Positions 8,617 to 17,514 of a stretch of DNA of 64,000 nucleotides are shown in pieces. The translations under genes were made by a program, and so were the position numbers. This DNA comes from Streptomyces africanus (GTDB lineage: Bacteria; Actinomycetota; Actinomycetes; Streptomycetales; Streptomycetaceae): assembly GCF_002150735.1 (NCBI RefSeq), contig NZ_MUKA01000001.1, positions 49,838 through 113,837 of the forward strand, in the 5' to 3' direction. Under the pieces are notes generated by a model, which did not search any database, was not told the origin of the DNA, and saw only the letters and a program-made list of their open reading frames with translations. The stretch's first letter is position 1, and the number at the start of each line of letters is the position of its first letter.

Positions 8617-9378
8617 TCACTCCTGGCCGCCGAAAACGTTCTGGTCCCAGTCGATGACCGAGCCGGTCACCACACCGCTGCGGTCGGAGAGCAGGAAGAC
8701 GACGAAGTCGGCGATCTCGTCGACCTGTCCGAGCTTGCCCATGGGCTGGGATGCGGCGGCTTTCTCCCGCCAGTCGTCACCAGCGTCGTGGAAGGTGCGC
8801 TGGGTCGCGTCCTCGCCCTCGGTGTCCGTCCAGCCGATGTTGAGGCCGTTGATGCGGATGCGGTCCCAGCGGTGGGCGTGGGCGGCGTTGCGGGTCAGTC
8901 CGGCCAGCCCGGCCTTGGCCGCGGAGTAGGGGGCCAGGTACGGCGGTCCGCCATGGGCGCAGTTGGAGCCGATGTTGACGATGGTGCCCGGCGCCTGGCG
9001 GGCCTTCATGTCGGCCACCGCTGCCTGCATCGAGAAGAACGGCGCCCGCAGGTTGATCGCCATGTGCTGGTCGAACAACTCCGGCGTGGTGTCCAGGAGC
9101 GAGCCGCGTGACGTCAGCCCGGCCGCGTTGACCAGGCAGTCGACACGACCGCGCGCGTCCACGGTCCGTGCGACGGAGGTGCGTGCCTGCGCCGGATCGG
9201 CGAGGTCCGCCTGCACGAAAAGCGCACCCGTGTCCGCAGCCAGCTTCTCGCCCACCTCGGCCCGGCGGCCGGTGAAGACGACGGTCGCGCCCTCCCGCAC
9301 AGCAGCCCGCACGATGCCGGCCCCGACGCCCTGGCTGCCGCCGTTGACCAGAACGATCTTGTCCTGAAGAAGTGCCAT
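8617..9378 (-). CDS. SDR-family oxidoreductase
   Basis: A classical short-chain dehydrogenase, 253 residues. The nucleotide-binding loop is NGGSQGVGAGIV (TGxxxGxG-like, with NGG at the start), then CLVNAAGLTSRGSLL, the catalytic Ser region (VNIGSNCAHGG) and YSAAK (Tyr and Lys). The tail VIDWDQNVFGGQE is typical of SDRs in sugar or polyol gene clusters. The dioxygenase-family gene lies just upstream (gap 16 bp), so the two are likely cotranscribed under the divergent LacI-type regulator. The likely reaction is NAD(P)-linked oxidation of a hydroxyl on the sugar-derived substrate. Confidence 0.85.
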   Translation of the reverse strand: MALLQDKIVLVNGGSQGVGAGIVRAAVREGATVVFTGRRAEVGEKLAADTGALFVQADLADPAQARTSVARTVDARGRVDCLVNAAGLTSRGSLLDTTPELFDQHMAINLRAPFFSMQAAVADMKARQAPGTIVNIGSNCAHGGPPYLAPYSAAKAGLAGLTRNAAHAHRWDRIRINGLNIGWTDTEGEDATQRTFHDAGDDWREKAAASQPMGKLGQVDEIADFVVFLLSDRSGVVTGSVIDWDQNVFGGQE

Positions 9379-9394
9379 GAGTGCTGTGTCCCTT

Positions 9395-10573
9395 TCAGCC
9401 GCGGCGGCGCTCGGTACCGGCCTGCAGTTCCTGGCGAAGTCGGTCGTGGGTCCAGCCCTCGGTTACGGCTTGCCAGACGGTGTCCGCCGGGGAGGGCGGT
9501 GAGAGACCGTCGACCGGGGGGTCGAGGTCCAGGTTGGTGGGGAAGGGGTAGCCGTCAGCGGTGGCGGCGACCACGCGGCGCAGCCAGTCCTGCGAAACCC
9601 CCTCGGCCTTGCGCCGCAGCAGCACCGGGAAGAGCGCGTTCGCCATCGCCTCGCGGTCCACTGTCTCCATGGCGCGGCCGAATGCGGAGGAGATCTGCAG
9701 CAGGTTGGCCATGCGCCGGATGTCGGCCGAACGGTTGTGTCCGGCGGCGTGGAAGAGCGCGGGGTTGAAGAAGGCCGCGTCGCCCTTGGCCAAGGGGAGC
9801 TGCACATGGTGGGCGTCGAAGTACTCGACGAACTGCGGGAGTCGCCAGGCGAGGTAGCCGGGCTCGTACTTCTGCGAGTGCGGCAGGTAGAGCGTCGGGC
9901 CGGACTCGACGGGCATGTCGCAGTGGGCGACGGCGCCCTGGAGGGTGAGCACGGGGGAGAGGCGGTGGACATGCGCCGGGTAGGCGGCGGCGCGTTCCTG
10001 GGTGAGGAAACCGAGGTGGTAGTCGCGGTGCACGCTCTGCGCGGCCCCGCCCGGGTTGACGACGTTGACCTGGGAGGTCACCTGGTAGGCAGGGCCCAGC
10101 CAGGCCTCGGAGATCAGCGCCAGCATGTCGTTCGCGTAGTAGTCGGCGAACACCTCGGGGGCTCGTACGGCCACCTTGTCGAGGGCGTTCCAGACTCGGT
10201 CGTTGGCGCCCGGCTTGGCAAAGTGATCGCCGCGGGCGGTCCCGCCCGCACGCTCTTCCTCGATCAGCGCGGTGAAGGCCTCGGAAGCCCGGTCCACGAC
10301 GGTCGCATCGGGGAAGGCACCATTGAGGACCACGATGCCGGGTCCGTCGAGTAGCGCGCGGATCAGCTCGGTCTGTACCTCGCGCCGGCCGTCGGCGGTG
10401 GCAGTGAGGCTACGGAGCCGGTCGCTGTCGTAGAGGGGCACGTTCTGCTCGATCCGCTCGGCCGAAGGGTGGTCGGCCAGGTCGGTGTCTTGCTCGACGA
10501 GCGAGCGGAACGCGTCGAGATCGCAGTCGTCCTCGGTCAGCCAAGTCCGTGATCGCGTAGTGGTGAGGGACAT
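9395..10573 (-). CDS. Phytanoyl-CoA dioxygenase (PhyH) family protein
   Basis: A 392-residue Fe(II)/2-oxoglutarate-dependent oxygenase of the PhyH family. The facial triad starts at HRDYHLGFL (HxD), and a distal His lies in FNPALFHAAGHNRS, followed by RRMANLLQIS. The DGPGIVVLNGAFPDA N-terminal core is also present. In bacterial sugar or polyol loci this family hydroxylates small metabolites; the substrate here is unknown. It is divergent from the LacI-type regulator across a 109-bp, relatively A/T-rich intergenic region and is followed by an SDR gene. That arrangement suggests a two-gene operon controlled by the LacI protein. Confidence 0.8.
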   Translation of the reverse strand: MSLTTTRSRTWLTEDDCDLDAFRSLVEQDTDLADHPSAERIEQNVPLYDSDRLRSLTATADGRREVQTELIRALLDGPGIVVLNGAFPDATVVDRASEAFTALIEEERAGGTARGDHFAKPGANDRVWNALDKVAVRAPEVFADYYANDMLALISEAWLGPAYQVTSQVNVVNPGGAAQSVHRDYHLGFLTQERAAAYPAHVHRLSPVLTLQGAVAHCDMPVESGPTLYLPHSQKYEPGYLAWRLPQFVEYFDAHHVQLPLAKGDAAFFNPALFHAAGHNRSADIRRMANLLQISSAFGRAMETVDREAMANALFPVLLRRKAEGVSQDWLRRVVAATADGYPFPTNLDLDPPVDGLSPPSPADTVWQAVTEGWTHDRLRQELQAGTERRRG

Positions 10574-10682
10574 GCGGGGTCCTTTCGCCGTGCCTGCATT
10601 TCTGTCAGTCTTGAGGGATCACGCCCATCAATCAATCCTCTGCAATAAATCAAAAGCCCATCATCATCTTCAGGGAACCGTC

Positions 10683-11705
10683 ATGCGCCACCCCTACCCC
10701 ATCAGGGAAATCGCCCGCCAGGCCGGGCTGAGCACGGCGACGGTCGACCGGGTGCTCAACAACCGGGGCGGCGTCACCGAAAGCACGATCAGGGAAGTGC
10801 ATCAAGCGATCAAAGACCTGGACCGTCAGCAGACCCAGGTCCGAATCGGGAGCCACACCTTCATGATCGACATCGTGATGCAGGCACCAGAGCGGTTCTC
10901 CGCCGCCGTACGCGCAGCACTGGAGGCCGAACTGTCTGCCCTGCACCCCGCTGTCGTCCGCTCGCGTTTCCACTTCCGCGAGACCTGCCCGCCCGACGAG
11001 ATGGCCGGCATCCTCGACAAGATCGCCAAGCGTGGAACGCACGGCGTGATCCTCAAGGCTCCCGACGTGCCGGAGGTCGCCGCCGCCGTAGGGCGACTGG
11101 CCGAGGCCGGCATTCCTGTGGTCACCTTGGTGACCGACCTGCCCCACAGCGCGCGCCTGGCCTACGTCGGCATCGACAACCGCGCGGCAGGCGCCACCGC
11201 CGCCTACCTTCTCGAACAGTGGCTCGGTGACCGACCCGGCAATGTGCTCACTACCATCAGCCGGGGCTCCTTCCGAGGCGAGGAGGAACGCGAAATGGGA
11301 TTCCGCAGTGCAATGCGCCTCGCGCAGCCCAGGCGTTCCCTGATGGAGGTCACCGACAGCGACGGCCTGGACGCCACCCAGCACGACCTGGTGCTCGAGG
11401 CGCTCAAGCGCGACGAGGACATCGTCGCGGTCTACTCAATGGGAGGGGGCAACTTCGCCACGCTGGACGCGTTCGACGCGCTGGGCAGGCCGTGTGCCGT
11501 CTTCATCGCCCACGACCTCGACCACGACAACACTCGTCTCCTGCGCGAGCGCCGCCTCTCCGCGGTCCTTCACCACGACCTGCGCCAGGACGTGCGCCGC
11601 GCTTGCCAGACCGTCATGCGCGCCAACAAGGCACTGCCGGACGACGGCCCGCCCCTGCCCTCGGCGATCCAGGTGGTCACGCCGTTCAACCTGCCACCCG
11701 CGTGA
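10683..11705 (+). CDS. LacI-family transcriptional regulator
   Basis: A 340-residue LacI-type regulator. The N-terminal HTH reads IREIARQAGLSTATVDRVLN, then NRGGVTESTIREV, the usual LacI hinge pattern. A periplasmic-binding-protein-like effector domain follows (GILDKIAKRGTHGVILKAPD, LAYVGIDNRAAGATAAYLL). I start it at ATG 10683, which has GGGAA upstream and leads straight into the HTH; the open frame extends further 5' without family similarity. It sits between two minus-strand groups and probably controls both the PhyH/SDR pair and the ABC importer operon in response to the imported sugar. A stem-loop follows. Confidence 0.88.
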   Translation: MRHPYPIREIARQAGLSTATVDRVLNNRGGVTESTIREVHQAIKDLDRQQTQVRIGSHTFMIDIVMQAPERFSAAVRAALEAELSALHPAVVRSRFHFRETCPPDEMAGILDKIAKRGTHGVILKAPDVPEVAAAVGRLAEAGIPVVTLVTDLPHSARLAYVGIDNRAAGATAAYLLEQWLGDRPGNVLTTISRGSFRGEEEREMGFRSAMRLAQPRRSLMEVTDSDGLDATQHDLVLEALKRDEDIVAVYSMGGGNFATLDAFDALGRPCAVFIAHDLDHDNTRLLRERRLSAVLHHDLRQDVRRACQTVMRANKALPDDGPPLPSAIQVVTPFNLPPA

Positions 11706-11784
11706 CGACCGTTACGTACCTCGGATGAAGCGGCCGGTGTGAGCGAGCAGCCTTCAGGCTGGACCTCACGTTGGGCGTTCGGGG

Positions 11785-11823
11785 CGGGCGGCCGGGTTCA
11801 CGTCAAGGGAACCTGGCCGCCCG
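11785..11823. terminator. Bidirectional stem-loop
   Basis: Arms CGGGCGGCCGGGTTC and GAACCTGGCCGCCCG pair at 14 of 15 positions around a 9-nt loop. It lies between the convergent LacI gene and the end of the ABC/SDR operon. Confidence 0.75.
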
Positions 11824-11846
11824 TGTATGGTCCGGGCCCTGGCCGG

Positions 11847-12563
11847 TCATGCCGTCGTGTACCCCCCGTCCACCATGTACTGCGACCCGGTCACGTAGGA
11901 GGCCTCGTCGCTGGCCAGGAAGAGGATGACGTTGGCCACCTCGGTGGGCTGTCCGATCCGTCCGAGAGGTGTTGCTGCGATCACGGTGTCGGAGACGGCC
12001 TGGTCCTGCCCATCGATCATGGGGGTTGCGATGAGTCCGGGGTGCACGGAGTTCACGCGGACCTTGTGTCCGGCGTAGGTGAGCGCCGCGTTCTTCGTCA
12101 TCTGCGTGACCGCTCCCTTCGATGCGGTGTAGGCGGCGACGCCCGCTGCCCCCACCGCGCCCCAGATGGAGGAGACGTTGACCACGGACCCACCGGTCTT
12201 CGTCATCTGCGGGATGAAGGTCCGCATGCCGTAGAACACTCCGGTCTGGTTGACCGCGATGATGTTGTCCCAGTCCTTGAGGTCGATGTCGGTGATGCCC
12301 GCGTAAGTTCCCACCGTGCCGGCGTTGTTGACCAGGATGTCGGCGCCCCCGGCGTCTGCGACCTCCGCCGCGAGCCTTTCCCACGACGCGAGCTCTCGCA
12401 CGTCGAGCGGGCGGTGGTGGATGGTGCCCTCGTCGTAGGGGGAGGTGTGGGCGAAGTCCGCGGCGTAGACCTGCGCGCCCTCGGCGGCGAACCGCTCGGC
12501 GGTGGCTTTTCCGATCCCGGCCGCCGCGCCACTGATCACGGCGATCTTGCGTTCGAGTCTCAC
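11847..12563 (-). CDS. SDR-family oxidoreductase (3-ketoacyl reductase-like)
   Basis: A 238-residue classical SDR. Visible motifs are the cofactor loop GAAAGIGKATAERF, DFAHTSPYD (an acidic residue after beta-2, suggesting NAD preference), NNAGT, the SSIWGAVGAAG serine region, YTASK, and the C-terminal YVTGSQYMVDGGYTTA. It is the last gene of the ABC-transporter operon, separated from the permease gene by a strong stem-loop that may lower its expression relative to the upstream genes. Presumed role: oxidation or reduction of the imported carbohydrate. Confidence 0.87.
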   Translation of the reverse strand: MRLERKIAVISGAAAGIGKATAERFAAEGAQVYAADFAHTSPYDEGTIHHRPLDVRELASWERLAAEVADAGGADILVNNAGTVGTYAGITDIDLKDWDNIIAVNQTGVFYGMRTFIPQMTKTGGSVVNVSSIWGAVGAAGVAAYTASKGAVTQMTKNAALTYAGHKVRVNSVHPGLIATPMIDGQDQAVSDTVIAATPLGRIGQPTEVANVILFLASDEASYVTGSQYMVDGGYTTA

Positions 12564-12587
12564 TGGCTGCTCCTGGGGAATCTGGTT

Positions 12588-12621
12588 CCTGTAGCGGCCC
12601 GGCCGCGCGGACCGCTACAGG
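12588..12621 (-). promoter_or_regulatory. Intraoperonic stem-loop
   Basis: A perfect 10-bp stem, CCTGTAGCGG with CCGCTACAGG, surrounds a 14-nt G/C-rich loop in the 64-bp gap between the permease stop and the SDR start. It could be a partial terminator or an mRNA-stabilising 3' structure for the transporter message. Confidence 0.65.
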
Positions 12622-12627
12622 TGTCGC

Positions 12628-13674
12628 CTACGCGCCTTTGTCTGCTCCGCTGATCTTGCTGATGAGCAGGGCGATCAGGATGATTCCGCCGGTGGTGGCG
12701 CTGATCCAGTACGCGGGGACGTTGGAGAGGACGAGCACGTTCTGGATGAGGACCAGCAGCAGGACGCCGCCGCAGGCCCCGGCCACAGTGCCGCGGCCGC
12801 CGTTGAGGCTGACACCGCCGAGGACGGCGGCGGCGAAGGCGTTGAAGATGAGGTTCTGTCCGAGCGACGACGGGATGGAGGCGATGCGTCCGGCCTGCAG
12901 CAGGCCGGCGAGTGCCGCGAGCACGCCTCCCACGATGAAGACGCCCATGATGACGCGTTCCACCCGGATGCCGGCGACCCGGGCTGCCTGCGGGTTTCCG
13001 CCGACCGCGTAGAGCATCCGTCCGACGCGGTGCCGGGAGAGGAACAGCGTCAGGGCCACGAGTACCACCAGCGCGATGAGGAACGACAACGGCAGCTGCG
13101 CGACGCTGGCCTGTCCGGGGATGGTCATCACCGACGGCAGTCCGGACAGGGTGGCGCCGTGGGTCAGCCCGAGGCTGACGCCGCGCAGCAGGATCAGCGT
13201 GGCGAGGGTGGCGATGAAGGCGTTGAACTTCAGGCGCACGACGAGCACGCCGTTGAACGCTCCGATGAGCGCGCCCACGACGAAGACGGCGAGGAGGGCC
13301 ACGATGGGAGAGTTCATGAGCCCGAGGCTGCCGCCGGCGGCCTGCAGGAAGCAGAAGGCCGCGACCATCGGCGCCAGCCCGAAGATCGACTCCAGTGACA
13401 GGTCGAACTTGCCGGTGATGAGCACCAGCGTGAGGCCCATGGTGAGGACGGCCAGTTCGCTGGTCTGCTGCAGGATGCCGTAGATGTTGTTGTAGGAGAG
13501 GAAGGTGGGGTTCAGTGCCGCGCCGATGACGATGACGACCACGAGGACCGGAAGGACGGCCCATTCGGGCTTGAGGAAGTCCGCGAGGGTGCGGCCCCGG
13601 GCGGGATGTGCGGCGACAGGTGAGGTGCCGCGCTTGGGCGGGGCGACGTCGTTGTGGTGGGTGCTGGTGCTCAT
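12628..13674 (-). CDS. Ribose-type ABC sugar permease
   Basis: A 348-residue inner-membrane permease of the RbsC/BPD_transp_2 family with about ten hydrophobic segments. Characteristic blocks include NNIYGILQQTSELAVLTMGL, LVLITGKFDLS, FNAFIATLATLILLRG, YAVGGNPQAARVAGI and AVLGGVSLNGGRGTVAGA. Its start overlaps the end of the ATPase gene by 4 bp, indicating translational coupling. It forms the homodimeric channel for the binding protein encoded two genes upstream. The cargo is probably a pentose, polyol or related sugar. Confidence 0.92.
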   Translation of the reverse strand: MSTSTHHNDVAPPKRGTSPVAAHPARGRTLADFLKPEWAVLPVLVVVIVIGAALNPTFLSYNNIYGILQQTSELAVLTMGLTLVLITGKFDLSLESIFGLAPMVAAFCFLQAAGGSLGLMNSPIVALLAVFVVGALIGAFNGVLVVRLKFNAFIATLATLILLRGVSLGLTHGATLSGLPSVMTIPGQASVAQLPLSFLIALVVLVALTLFLSRHRVGRMLYAVGGNPQAARVAGIRVERVIMGVFIVGGVLAALAGLLQAGRIASIPSSLGQNLIFNAFAAAVLGGVSLNGGRGTVAGACGGVLLLVLIQNVLVLSNVPAYWISATTGGIILIALLISKISGADKGA

Positions 13675-15233
13675 GATTCCTCGCTGGACAGTTCGGAGCC
13701 TTCCATGGCGGCGACGAGTTCGCTCTCGGTCATGCCGCTTCCTTCCGTTGTCTTCCTGCCGCGGACCCAGATCTGGATCCGGTCGCAGAAGGCGAGTTCC
13801 TCCGGTTCGTCACTGACCAGGAGAACGGCCAGTCCCTCTTTGCGTCGTTGCTCGACGATGTCGAGGATCGTGGCCTTGGAGGCGATGTCGACGCCTGCGG
13901 TGGGGTGCAGCAGGACGAGCACGGCCGGATCGGTACTCAGTGCCGAGCCCAGCAAGACCTTCTGCTGGTTGCCGCCGCTGAGCTCGCCCACGGGCTGGGC
14001 CACGGAGGAGCACTTCACGCCGAGGTCGGTGCGGTTGGTCTCGGCGAACCGGCGCCGGGCACGGCGGTCCAGGAGGACGCGCTTGGTCAGCTTCTTCAAG
14101 GCCGGCATGGTGATGTTGTCCTCGATGGACATCCCGCCGACCAGGCCCGTGTTGATGCGGTCCTCGGGCAACAGGCTGACACCGGTACGCACTGCCGTGT
14201 AGGGGTCCCAAGTACGGGGCACCGGTTTGCCCTGGACCGTGATCGAGCCCTTCCAGCCGCGGTTGTGTCCGGCCAGAGTCAGGGCCAGGCTGCGGGTGCC
14301 CGATCCCAGGTGCCCGGCCAGGCCGACAACCTCGCCGGCCCTCAGCGACAGCTCCATCGTGTCCTGATAGCCGTCTACGTTGACTGCGGCGTCGAGCACG
14401 ACGGGTGCGTCATCGGGCAGTGGCGGGCGGACGATCTGCTTCTTGCCGGTGAGGACAGTGCCAGAGCCCTCGTCGCCGACCATCGCGGAGACGATGTCGG
14501 AGGTGGTGAGCTTGTGCGCATCTCCGCTCAGGACGTCCCTGCCGTTGCGTAGCACGGTCACCGCGTCGCACACCTGCGGGACTTCATCCAGGTGGTGGGA
14601 GATGAACAGGAACGTGACGCCGCGTTCGCGCAGCTGGTTGACGCGGGTCATGAGGGCGTCGATCTCGCCGGCGACGAGCTGGGCGGTCGGTTCGTCCAGG
14701 ATCACGAACCGTGAGCCATGGCTGAGGGCTCGTACGATTTCGATCATCTGGGCCTCGCCGACGCCGAGGTCCATGACCTTCTTCGTCGGCGGGATGGGGA
14801 TGTCCCAGTTCTCGAGTTCCTCGGCTGCGGCCTTGTTGAGCGCGCTCCAGGAGATCGTCTGCTTGTTCTGGTACGTGCCCAGGTACAGATTCTCCGCGAC
14901 GCTGAGGCCGGGTACGAGGGTGCGGTGCTGGTAGACACAACTGACTGCGGACAGCCAGGCCTTGCGGTCCGAGCGCGGTGGCGGTTGGGTGCCGCCCAGC
15001 AAGAACCTGCCCGAGTCGATCTCGTTCAGCCCGGTCAGGACGGACACCAGGGTGGACTTGCCGGCGCCGTTGCGGCCGACGAGTCCGTGAGACTCGCCCC
15101 GCCGCACGGTGAGCGACAGCCCGTCGAGTGCCGTAGTGGCTCCGTACCGTTTGACGGCGTCCTTGATATCCACGATGGTTTCGCCCGCGCCGAGCAGGTC
15201 GTGCGCGTCAGCGGTGTGGTTGGGTATCGTCAT
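13671..15233 (-). CDS. Sugar ABC transporter ATPase (RbsA-type, two NBDs)
   Basis: A 520-residue double nucleotide-binding protein. The first half has Walker A GRNGAGKST, a degenerate signature (LGVGEAQMIEI) and Walker B FVILDEPT. The second half has an imperfect Walker A (GHLGSGTRSLALT), signature LSGGNQQKV and LLHPTAGVD. This matches the known asymmetry of RbsA/MglA-type ATPases. The ATG at 15233 overlaps the TGA of the binding-protein gene (ATGA), which fixes this start; the frame is open further upstream but only as antisense-like sequence. The energy-coupling subunit sits at the inner face of the membrane. Confidence 0.92.
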   Translation of the reverse strand: MTIPNHTADAHDLLGAGETIVDIKDAVKRYGATTALDGLSLTVRRGESHGLVGRNGAGKSTLVSVLTGLNEIDSGRFLLGGTQPPPRSDRKAWLSAVSCVYQHRTLVPGLSVAENLYLGTYQNKQTISWSALNKAAAEELENWDIPIPPTKKVMDLGVGEAQMIEIVRALSHGSRFVILDEPTAQLVAGEIDALMTRVNQLRERGVTFLFISHHLDEVPQVCDAVTVLRNGRDVLSGDAHKLTTSDIVSAMVGDEGSGTVLTGKKQIVRPPLPDDAPVVLDAAVNVDGYQDTMELSLRAGEVVGLAGHLGSGTRSLALTLAGHNRGWKGSITVQGKPVPRTWDPYTAVRTGVSLLPEDRINTGLVGGMSIEDNITMPALKKLTKRVLLDRRARRRFAETNRTDLGVKCSSVAQPVGELSGGNQQKVLLGSALSTDPAVLVLLHPTAGVDIASKATILDIVEQRRKEGLAVLLVSDEPEELAFCDRIQIWVRGRKTTEGSGMTESELVAAMEGSELSSEES

Positions 15234-16303
15234 GACCTGTTGCCCCACAGGGTGGAGTCGTCGACGTTCTTCTTCGTCACCACGGGTGCGGGCAGCTCGT
15301 CGATGAAGTAGGAGCCGTTCTTCTCGACCGTGCTGTCGTGGTCGGTGGCCCCGGCCTTCATCTTCTTGCCGTCCAGCGCGTCCTGGAGATAGTCGACGCC
15401 GTACTTGGCGTAGTCGAGCACGGGCTGCGAGACGGTGGCGTCCAGGTAGCCCTTGCGGATCGCGTTGAGCGATTCCACGCCGCCGTCGATGGCGACCATC
15501 GGCAGGTGTCCGGACTGCCCCGCGGGAGTCAGGCGCCCGCGGGCCTTCAGAGTCGCGGCGACCGGCTCGTAGTAGAGAGTGTCGGTGGCCAGGAACACGC
15601 CGTTCAGCTGTGGAGTGCCGCTGAGGACGGCGGACATGACGTTCGCGCTCTTCGGGCCGTCCCACTCGGCGGACTGCTGGATGACCTTGACGCCGGGAGC
15701 CTTCTTCTTGAACTCCTTGTCGAAGCCGGTCTTGCGGTCCTGTCCGTTGGTGGTCGTCAGACCGCCCATGACTTCCAGGACCTTGCCGGTCTTGGGCACC
15801 TTGGCCGCCAGTACGTCCGCGGCCTGGGCCGCCATCGCCTCGTTGTCCGCCTTCACGACGGCGTACACGTCTCCGGCGGCGGGGGCGTCGTCGACGATGA
15901 CCACCGGGACGTTCTGGCTCTTCGCGTAGTCCAGAGCGGGCTGGATCGCCGACCGGTCGACCACGCCGGCCAGGATCACGTTGGCGCCGGCCGCGATGAG
16001 GTTACGGAAGTCGTTGACCTGCTGGCTGGCGTCGCGGTTGGCGTTCGTCGTCTGCACGACCTTGCCGCCGTGGGCCTTCGCCTGGACTGTCGCCTCCTTG
16101 ACCAGGACCGTGAAGAAGGGGGTGTTGAGCGTCGGCATGGACAGCCCGAGCTGCATCTTCGATCCCTTCGCAGCCCCGGCGGCGGTGGGGCCGGTGGCGC
16201 TGCATGCCGTGGCGCCGCCGATCAGGGCCACGCTCAGGCATATTGCTGCAAGGCGCCTGCCGCGAGCGGTCGTCAGGGTTCTGGGGTGGGTGAGCGGGGA
16301 CAT
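15230..16303 (-). CDS. Sugar ABC transporter substrate-binding lipoprotein
   Basis: A 357-residue periplasmic-binding-protein-like (RbsB type 1) lipoprotein. The N-terminus has a signal peptide with a lipobox (VALIGGATAC, Cys lipidated). The mature part shows SMPTLNTPFFTVLVKEATVQ, QVNDFRNLIAAGANVIL, VVIVDDAPAAG and DRKTGFDKEF, typical of ribose/rhamnose-type binders. It is anchored outside the membrane and delivers substrate to the permease. It is transcribed after the dehydrogenase/isomerase genes and overlaps the ATPase gene by 4 bp. Confidence 0.92.
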   Translation of the reverse strand: MSPLTHPRTLTTARGRRLAAICLSVALIGGATACSATGPTAAGAAKGSKMQLGLSMPTLNTPFFTVLVKEATVQAKAHGGKVVQTTNANRDASQQVNDFRNLIAAGANVILAGVVDRSAIQPALDYAKSQNVPVVIVDDAPAAGDVYAVVKADNEAMAAQAADVLAAKVPKTGKVLEVMGGLTTTNGQDRKTGFDKEFKKKAPGVKVIQQSAEWDGPKSANVMSAVLSGTPQLNGVFLATDTLYYEPVAATLKARGRLTPAGQSGHLPMVAIDGGVESLNAIRKGYLDATVSQPVLDYAKYGVDYLQDALDGKKMKAGATDHDSTVEKNGSYFIDELPAPVVTKKNVDDSTLWGNRS

Positions 16304-16352
16304 CTGGGGCCTCTTTTCCGGGGACGGGCTGTGCGGATGATGGATAAGGCGG

Positions 16353-17375
16353 TCAAGCGGCGGTTCCAGTCTTGATCAGTGCCTTGATGGTGAATTCAGG
16401 CTCTCGAAGTGCGGCGAACGCCGCCTCGTGTTGATCGAGCGTCACGACCGTCGAGGTCAGCGAGACGACGTCGACAGCGTCCCGGCGCAGGAGCTCGATG
16501 GCATGGTCGAACTCCTCGACATAGATGAAGTTCGCCGAAATGGTCACTTCTTTGATGAGCGCGTCCATCGCGGAGAACGCGACCGGTGCCGCGGCGACCC
16601 CGATCAACTGGACCCTCCCGCCCGGCGCGATCAAGGTGATCGCGGTCTGTACCGCGGTTGGGTGCCCAGAACACTCGTAGACTCGGTCGACGGGCCGGAA
16701 GTCTCTGGAGGCGACGGCCTCGTCGAGCGACTGCGGGGTATAGACCGCATCCGCGCCGAGCCGCATCGCGACGTCACGGCGAAAGCTGGACGGTTCGATG
16801 ACGTCGATCCGCGCGGCACCGGCGCGCCGCAACAACTGCACGGTCAGCAGGCCGATGGGGCCGCCTCCGATGACCACGGCTGAGTCGCCGAGTCGGATGC
16901 CTGATCCGCGTACGGCGCGGCTCGCGACGGCGAGCGGCTCGGTCCACGCACCGCGCTTGCTGTCGACGGAGTCGGGCAGCCGGTGCAGGTGGACCGCGGG
17001 GATCGTGGCGTACTCGGCCATGCCCCCGTCACGGCGGACGCCGAGGCCGTTGTCGAAGACCGCTGACTTGCACAGGTTGGTGCGGCTGGCGCGACATGCC
17101 TCGCACACGCCGCAGATGTTCCCGTTGGGGTTCACCGCCACCCGGTCGCCGACATTCCAGCTGGTGACACCATGCCCGATCGCGGCGATCGTGCCGGAGA
17201 ACTCGTGCCCGATCGTGACGGGCGGCGCGAAGAGGTCCAGCTCGGCGGCGTGCAGGTCGGTGCCGCAGATACCGCAGTACTCCGAGGCGATCAGTACTTC
17301 GCCCCGGCCGGGTTCCCGGACCGGCCGGTCCTCCAGCGCGAGCTTGCGGTCCGGTGAGAGCACGACCGCCTTCAC
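16353..17375 (-). CDS. Zinc-dependent alcohol/polyol dehydrogenase (MDR)
   Basis: A 340-residue medium-chain dehydrogenase of the sorbitol/threonine dehydrogenase type. It has the catalytic zinc region SEYCGICGTDLHAAE and GHEFSGTIAAIG, a four-Cys structural zinc site (CGVCEACRASRTNLC), and the Rossmann motif VVIGGGPIGLLTVQLL. The acidic residue in IDVIEPSSF suggests NAD. It lies in the carbohydrate operon between the SDR and the binding-protein gene, so it most likely oxidises a sugar or polyol hydroxyl to a ketone. The cytoplasmic enzyme is complete. Confidence 0.9.
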   Translation of the reverse strand: MKAVVLSPDRKLALEDRPVREPGRGEVLIASEYCGICGTDLHAAELDLFAPPVTIGHEFSGTIAAIGHGVTSWNVGDRVAVNPNGNICGVCEACRASRTNLCKSAVFDNGLGVRRDGGMAEYATIPAVHLHRLPDSVDSKRGAWTEPLAVASRAVRGSGIRLGDSAVVIGGGPIGLLTVQLLRRAGAARIDVIEPSSFRRDVAMRLGADAVYTPQSLDEAVASRDFRPVDRVYECSGHPTAVQTAITLIAPGGRVQLIGVAAAPVAFSAMDALIKEVTISANFIYVEEFDHAIELLRRDAVDVVSLTSTVVTLDQHEAAFAALREPEFTIKALIKTGTAA

Positions 17376-17514
17376 GACGCGGCCCCATGTGTCGCGTTCG
17401 TCCGTACGCGGGATGCGGTGATCATGGTGGTCTCCGTCTATGCACTGGGGAGAAGGGCGGGTTCGGTTCAGGTTTCGGTCGCCGCCGACCGGCAGGGCGG
17501 TGCGGGTGTCACGG

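Noticed and set aside
10485..10682. A 66-codon N-terminal extension of the LacI regulator
   Set aside because: It lacks family similarity and covers the probable promoter; the HTH starts at 10683.
13671..15665. Longer start for the sugar ABC ATPase
   Set aside because: The extra 144 codons are antisense-like sequence over the binding-protein gene; ATG 15233 with ATGA overlap is far better.
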